A stretch of 64,000 bases of DNA from NCBI GenBank assembly GCA_038373865.1, contig JAXGGA010001058.1, positions 107,431 to 171,430 of the forward strand, in the 5' to 3' direction. The stretch's first letter is position 1. Each line of letters starts with the position of its first letter. The translations under genes were made by a program, and so were the position numbers. Shown here piece after piece: positions 59,501-64,000 of this stretch. Origin of the DNA: Uloborus plumipes (taxonomy: Eukaryota > Arthropoda > Arachnida > Araneae > Uloboridae). The notes under the pieces were generated by a model that did no database searches, was not told where the DNA came from, and saw only the letters and a program-made list of their open reading frames with translations.

Positions 59501-62500
59501 TGATCAATCCAAATTTTCTCTACTGATGTACGTGAGTCTCCATTGCCTCAGATTTTCAAGACTTTATTGTATTCTTGAAACATGAATCTTCTGCGCATAT
59601 TGCTGATAGAGCAAAAGAATTCCACAAACCAAGAAGGACCAAACAAAGGAGAAAACATTTAAACATTTCAAAAATAGTAATGGCTTGTACTGCACAGAAA
59701 AGCTCTTCTCTGTTTATTTTTGGATCATAAAAAAATAAAGGTCTATAATTGTTCAATTTTTCTGTTAAAAAGCGTGATTGATGTTCATCATTTTCTTGTT
59801 TTATCATGCATAATTGGTTATTATTTTTTATTTTATTTTTTTTAATAATTATGGCTGGAACAAAAAAAAAAAAAAAAATAACATTTTAGATTTGGTGGAA
59901 ATATCCAGGACTATTAATTTTAAATTTTCTGGTAAAAAATAATTAATATTTCAGCTGTATTTTATTGTTATGGTTAAATTGTACTGCATTTATCTATGAT
60001 ACATGACCTTTTCTATGTACACCACTTGTCTTGTTATTTTATTTAAATTGTTGTTTTTTTTTTTTTTTTTTTTTTTGCAGATGATTTAGATATTGCCCCT
60101 GATTTTTTTGAATACTTCTTAGCCACTTATCCCATTTTAAATACTGATCCAACTCTTTGGTGTGTATCTGCATGGAATGATAATGGAAAAGATAGTGTAG
60201 TGGCATATGAACCAGGTAACTTTCAATTACATTTTCAAATACTCAACACTGAAATGTTATGACATGTTTAAAAACTTTTTTCTTGTATGTGTAAAAAAAT
60301 TGCAAATACGCAGTTGTTAGAAGTTTTGTTTAGTACAGAGTCGAAATATTTCTTTTGTCTAGAGTCAAAAACCAATAGTTCTAAAATTTTGAAAATTATT
60401 CATATATATATCAAGCATCTTATAGCAACCCTCTGTTTTCTTTTGTATAGTTCAAGAGTAGCAAAAGGGATTTTAGGGTTCAAACTTCTACCATTGGCCT
60501 TGCTTTTAATATTATTACCAGTCCTAATACAGTAGTTTTTATATGTATAAGGAAATGGAGTAGTATTTTTAAAAATACATTTTATTGATTCAGCATGTTT
60601 CGTGCAGTAATTAGTTTCTGGGAGGGGGGGGGGGAGATATATGCATTCATAAAAAATGAACAAAATATACCCATATTTTACTCAAATTACCTCATGTTTC
60701 ATTTATTTTTGAATAATTTGTTTTGTGATTTTAATGTCATAGGACAGTCATTAAAATCTTTTTACACATTGTGTACCTTTTAATGCATTTATGAATAATT
60801 TTATTTGCAGAATTGCTGTACAGATCAGATTTTTTCCCTGGATTAGGCTGGATGCTGACTAAATCACTTTGGATGGAGCTGGCTCCAAAATGGCCTAAAG
60901 CGTGAGAATTTTTGTCAAATATTTTTTATTCAATAAGAAATGTTTTATAAAAATTTGCAAGCTTGTTTCTGTATCTAATTTGTGTGCTTATTTTATTGAT
61001 TTATTTATATATTCTGACATACTTTATCTGTCATTATATATAATTACTTTTAAATGTTAAGCTAGTGGTTTTTAGATAATTTATCATGCATAATCTTTTA
61101 AGCTTATATAAGATTAAGCTAAGATAAAGAAAGAGTTTTAAAAAGCTTTTGAACATTTGGCATGCAGAAAAACTAAGTAAACATTTCAAAACATTGTTTT
61201 AAGATTGAATTATGTGCAGAAAGTCATCTGTGTTAACTACCGAAAACTCATTCTTGAAATTATATTGTGAAATGAATTACTCCAAAGAGTACATGATTTT
61301 CTATAAAGCAATTAATAATTTTTCAACAAAAGATATGACAGAACAGGTTTTTAAAATCAATCCTTTTTTTAAGCCATATTTTAAACCGAAATCATTTAGC
61401 TATCTCTCAAAAAAGAGCCAAAAACTCCATGACATATGTTGTATCCCTCCATGGCACTGAAGTACCTAAATGTTAATGTTCAACTTAAAGTATTTTAATG
61501 TAATGAATTGATTATTTGTCCACTTTCATTTTTAGAAAAAATGAGCTTTAAAAACCACCAACCTGAGTAATTGTCAGACCGATAAAAATGTATTATTTGA
61601 CAAAAATTAAATGAAAAATAATGATTCGATAACAGAAACAATTTGATTCGATTTTAGAAGTTTTTAGATTTTGGAAGTCTGAATTGTTGAGATTGTATTA
61701 TATTAATCAAAATTGTCCTCAATCTTTTTAACTAGTATGAATTCTGTTCTGTGTTCAGTATGGTTAATTTAAAATTCTTACATCAGTTCTTGAATTTTTC
61801 CCAAATATTTATGCATTTTAGTTTTTTTTTCTATGAAAGAAATAAAACTTCTTTCTTTTAGCCTTATGTTGCCCCCCTCCTTTATCTTTAAATAATAGTT
61901 TTTCTAAGTACAATTGCTGACCAAAATTGGAACATTTAAAATTAAGCTGGTAATTTTAACCAATATAGTAGTCATTTGATGCCTATAGTCAGTTGTCAAA
62001 TGGTGTTGTTAGCAATTTTATTTTCCATGATATGCTTTTATGTTTAAGTTTAGCAGGTTAGGGATAACCTTACATACATGTTATTATCCTTTATTATATA
62101 TGATTCTGAAATCACATTTCTACCTGCCAGGCTTCATTCTTTCTTAATTCTTCAATTTATTAGCCCTTTTTGTTCTTAAAAAGAAGAAAAAAAAAACCAC
62201 TGAATATTTTATCAATGGAATCAAGCTATTGTTATTGGTGTTATTACATGAGGTTATATCAAATGTTTTTGCAAAAACTTCTAAAATTTTACCTTTTGTT
62301 TTTAGATTTTGGGATGATTGGATTCGCCAGCCTGCCCAGAGAAGAGAACGAGCTTGTATCCGCCCAGAAATTTCTCGCTCCAAAACATTTGGCAAAGTGG
62401 GAGTCAGCAAGTAAGATTTACCTCATTTATTTTAAATTTTTAGAATTTATTATGTATGAGTTTTATGTTCTGTATTATGGGTGAATCTATAAATCAGTTA

Positions 62501-63681
62501 GCTATGTTTTGCACAAATCTCCTTTTTAATTTTCTATGTTTGTGTGATTAAGTTATTAAAATTGTACTGCAATCAATTTATTAAATACAATGAAACTTCG
62601 GTAACTCGACACAGGGATTACTTGACTACCTGGGTTAGTCAACATTTATTTTCAAATGGTTGGTCCAATGTTAATATCAATTGGTGAAAACCTCTCTAAC
62701 TTGTCACAAATTTACAGAAACCAGTATAAGTCAACACCCACTTCCTATTTCAGTCTAATTTCAGCTACCCATATTCTTTCACACTGACCATTTCTCAGAG
62801 TTGACCTCCCCTGACTCGGTAAATAATGATCCAGTCTGTACCCAGGCATCCATTGGCCTAAGTAATTTTATTTTACTAGATTTTTGATCTGCCATTGTCC
62901 TTTTAAGTCCTTTGAAACTTTTAAAGACCTTACTTTTAATTTTAGTATAGTATCAGCTCTATATTATTATGTTATGTGTGTAAATTTTAATAATTTTATT
63001 ATTTTTATGTTCTATAGCGGCCTTTTCTATGAAAAGCATTTGAAATTTATCAGATTAAATGACAGATTTGTGCCTTTTACTAAAATGGATCTCAGCTATT
63101 TAAAAAAAGTAAGTTTTTTTTTTATTGTACTCTACTTAATGTTTGAAAACTTGGTAATTATAGAATGATGTAAATATCAAAAAAATCGTTTTAATTTTTA
63201 AATGTAATAATTGTGTAAATAAAGTTTTAATTTTGGTGTGTCTTTTGGAATTATGGAAGCAATAAAAGTTTTAAGGAGACATTAATTTTTTTTTTTTTTT
63301 AAAGATTGTAAATTTACATCTTGCTACAGTGAAACTTGAAATTACTCTAATTTTTTAAAAACCTTTTGCTACAGATTTGGTACCTTTCAAATATTAGTGC
63401 CCCATTTGTCTGTTCCTTAATCTGGCCATGCTGTTATACATCTTATTTATATGCAAATTTTAATTTTTATGTTTCTTATGGTACTTTAAATAATAAATAC
63501 CTGCTTTCAGGACAACTACGATGTTGCTTTTGTGAAGCAAATCTATGGGGTACCCCCAGTAACCTTACATCAATTGCAGAGAGGAAGCATAGAACATTCA
63601 GAACCTGTTCGAATCACATATGAAAATAAGGACATCTTCAAGAAGACTGCAAAAGCTCTAGGCCTTATGGATGACTTCAAG
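53428..63681 (+). CDS. Mgat1: N-acetylglucosaminyltransferase I (GnT-I), 10 coding exons, 3' end outside the window
   Basis: GnT-I is a Golgi type II membrane enzyme that adds the first GlcNAc (beta-1,2) from UDP-GlcNAc to Man5GlcNAc2, opening hybrid and complex N-glycan synthesis. Joined exons give 398 codons with matching phases. Visible features are a short basic N-terminus (MRKR), a signal anchor at ~6-25, a stem with a likely helical stretch (33-70), then the GT13 catalytic domain. The metal-binding EDD is at 200-202, [18 protein letters not shown] starts at 120, [13 protein letters not shown] at 172 and WDDW at 278-281. Cys 104/134 and 228/293 match the two disulfides known from the rabbit enzyme. 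The sequence ends at [10 protein letters not shown], about 30 residues short of the mammalian C-terminus. Exon-intron junctions all fit GT-AG. Mammalian MGAT1 is encoded in a single exon, so the split structure is a clear difference. Confidence 0.96.
53524..54550 (+). other. Mgat1 intron 1, with a second GC-richer patch
   Basis: The region 53630-53880 is GC- and CpG-richer, with 'ctgcgcacgcgcc' resembling an NRF1-type site. It could be an alternative promoter or enhancer. The rest is AT-rich. Frames at 53566-53816 (-) lie in the GC patch and are probably chance. Confidence 0.5.
54551..54662 (+). CDS. Mgat1: Mgat1 coding exon 2 (codons 33-69)
   Basis: It encodes [20 protein letters not shown] and a further 18 residues, an acidic-leucine helical stem with coiled-coil character. 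The acceptor ends 'tgtag' at 54550 and the donor is GTAATA. It ends with one base of a split Lys codon. Confidence 0.85.
54663..56661 (+). other. Mgat1 intron 2, AT-rich, no feature recognised
   Basis: T-runs at 54780-54798 and A-runs at 56477-56495. I see no exon, element boundary or RNA gene. Confidence 0.6.
56662..56806 (+). CDS. Mgat1: Mgat1 coding exon 3 (codons 70-117)
   Basis: Encodes the start of the GT13 domain: [20 protein letters not shown] then KRNLDQLL. This is the first beta strand and nucleotide-binding Arg (106) with Cys104. The donor GTAAGA follows at 56807. Confidence 0.93.
56895..57003 (+). CDS. Mgat1: Mgat1 coding exon 4 (codons 118-154)
   Basis: Encodes [19 protein letters not shown] and [11 protein letters not shown]. 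Asp133 and Cys134 sit in the conserved SQDCGH that contacts the nucleotide sugar in known GnT-I. The preceding intron is only 88 bp. The donor is GTAGTT. Confidence 0.95.
57004..58449 (+). other. Mgat1 intron 4, no feature recognised
   Basis: A G16 run lies at about 57753-57769. Nothing else of note. Confidence 0.6.
58450..58588 (+). CDS. Mgat1: Mgat1 coding exon 5 (codons 155-200)
   Basis: Encodes [17 protein letters not shown] then [15 protein letters not shown] and SVIIVE. The intron falls inside the metal-binding EDD: Glu200 is here and Asp201 is split. The donor is a consensus GTGAGT. Confidence 0.95.
58589..60080 (+). other. Mgat1 intron 5, no feature recognised
   Basis: AT-rich. A long T-run (about 60053-60076) forms the polypyrimidine tract of exon 6. 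Frames at 59249-59452 and 59556-59807 (-) show no recognisable domain. Confidence 0.6.
60081..60215 (+). CDS. Mgat1: Mgat1 coding exon 6 (codons 201-245)
   Basis: Encodes [20 protein letters not shown] then [16 protein letters not shown]. It completes the EDD metal site and carries Cys228 and the conserved [10 protein letters not shown] loop. Confidence 0.96.
60216..60810 (+). other. Mgat1 intron 6, no feature recognised
   Basis: A G-run lies at about 60622-60634. No other structure seen. Confidence 0.6.
60811..60901 (+). CDS. Mgat1: Mgat1 coding exon 7 (codons 246-275)
   Basis: Encodes [20 protein letters not shown] then ELAPKWPK, the conserved FFPGLGW loop. The donor GTGAGA splits an Ala codon. 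Confidence 0.95.
60902..62305 (+). other. Mgat1 intron 7, no feature recognised
   Basis: AT-rich. The frame at 61212-61460 (+) has no homology I recognise. Two overlapping frames at 62144-62484 only read through exon 8. Confidence 0.6.
62306..62410 (+). CDS. Mgat1: Mgat1 coding exon 8 (codons 276-310)
   Basis: Encodes [20 protein letters not shown] then [18 protein letters not shown] carries the likely catalytic Asp and RACIRPE has Cys293. The acceptor follows a T-rich tract and the donor is GTAAGA. Confidence 0.96.
62411..63017 (+). other. Mgat1 intron 8, with a possible pogo-like fragment
   Basis: The region 62590-62830 contains 'aaacttcggtaactcgac' and 'tgactcggtaa', a style common at pogo-like ends. 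Boundaries are not defined. Confidence 0.35.
63018..63108 (+). CDS. Mgat1: Mgat1 coding exon 9 (codons 311-341)
   Basis: Encodes [18 protein letters not shown] then [13 protein letters not shown], matching the HLKFIKLN region of known GnT-I. The donor is GTAAGT, phase 0. Confidence 0.94.
63109..63510 (+). other. Mgat1 intron 9, no feature recognised
   Basis: AT-rich, with a T-run at 63288-63300. The reading frame across its end (63366-63623) is an out-of-frame read of exon 10. Confidence 0.6.
63511..63681 (+). CDS. Mgat1: Mgat1 coding exon 10 (codons 342-398)
   Basis: Encodes [18 protein letters not shown] ... [20 protein letters not shown] then LMDDFK. The donor reads AAG|GTTGTA, weaker than the others. 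The remaining C-terminal residues must lie beyond 64000. Confidence 0.92.
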
Positions 63682-64000
63682 GTTGTAATAATTTATGTTT
63701 AGAATGATTTAGATTCATAATTGCAATTTGAAAAGTCAGCTAAAATGCATACTTTCACTAAATACGTGCTTGCCCTTTTTAATGAGGTTAAGCATTGAAT
63801 GTATTTTATTTTTGTGTATGTACAAAAAACTTTAAACAATGAAAAGATTAAGATGTTTTTTATATCCAACAATTTGACATCATTTGAAGGAATATTTGAA
63901 ATGTGTAGTATACTGCATCTAATCTAAAAATGAGGTAAGGAGGAAAATATTTCAAAAGGTCAAAAGGCTGTTTTCAGTGAATAAGATTTTTTTTTTCGAG
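63682..64000 (+). other. start of Mgat1 intron 10, cut by the window edge
   Basis: AT-rich with no acceptor followed by recognisable coding sequence before the window ends. Confidence 0.6.

Noticed and set aside
59249..59807. Antisense frames in Mgat1 intron 5
   Set aside because: Low-complexity AT-derived peptides with no homology; intronic.

Overview
This is AT-rich eukaryotic nuclear DNA, most likely from an arthropod. A chelicerate, perhaps a spider, is my best guess (inference only). It holds split genes with GT-AG introns, arthropod-type Helitrons, hAT, TTAA-type, mariner-type and Harbinger-type elements, and a repeat-borne protein family with a C-terminal CXC domain that I associate with spider genomes. 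There are no bacterial features. I recognised no tRNA, rRNA or CRISPR array.

Only one host gene can be supported. It is Mgat1 (N-acetylglucosaminyltransferase I of N-glycan processing) on the + strand at 53428-63681. Ten coding exons with consistent phases give 398 codons, and the last part of the protein lies beyond the window. A short upstream ORF overlaps its start codon, and two GC-richer patches near its 5' end are promoter candidates.

Almost everything else is mobile DNA, much of it nested. I resolved the nests from target-site duplications (TSDs) and, in several cases, an unfilled copy of the same site elsewhere in the window. (a) 3587-6708: a 3.1-kb foldback element whose left arm carries a 651-bp mariner-type palindrome. 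(b) 13323-18426: a hAT-type element containing a TTAA element, which contains a 2.4-kb TTAA-flanked hairpin. (c) 19986-25271: a 145-bp satellite array split by a 4.05-kb transposon with about 550-bp inverted repeats and a 3-bp CTG duplication; it carries a decayed gene for a PIN/FEN1-like plus CXC-domain protein. (d) 32080-34091: a hAT-type MITE split by a 1.28-kb TA-flanked element. (e) 34975-48013: a Harbinger-type MITE split by a 12.7-kb hAT element, split in turn by a 9.9-kb hAT element that contains three near-identical 1.63-kb Helitrons and further small elements.

The strangest stretch is 30368-31847: 1,480 consecutive bases with no G on the + strand (no C on the - strand), bounded by ordinary AT-rich DNA. 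It is not a simple repeat, although it contains a diverged internal duplication. I cannot tell whether it is a G-strand/C-strand sequence of telomeric kind, an exhaustively deaminated segment, or an assembly or base-calling artefact. It is the observation I would check first, followed by the PIN/CXC transposon.
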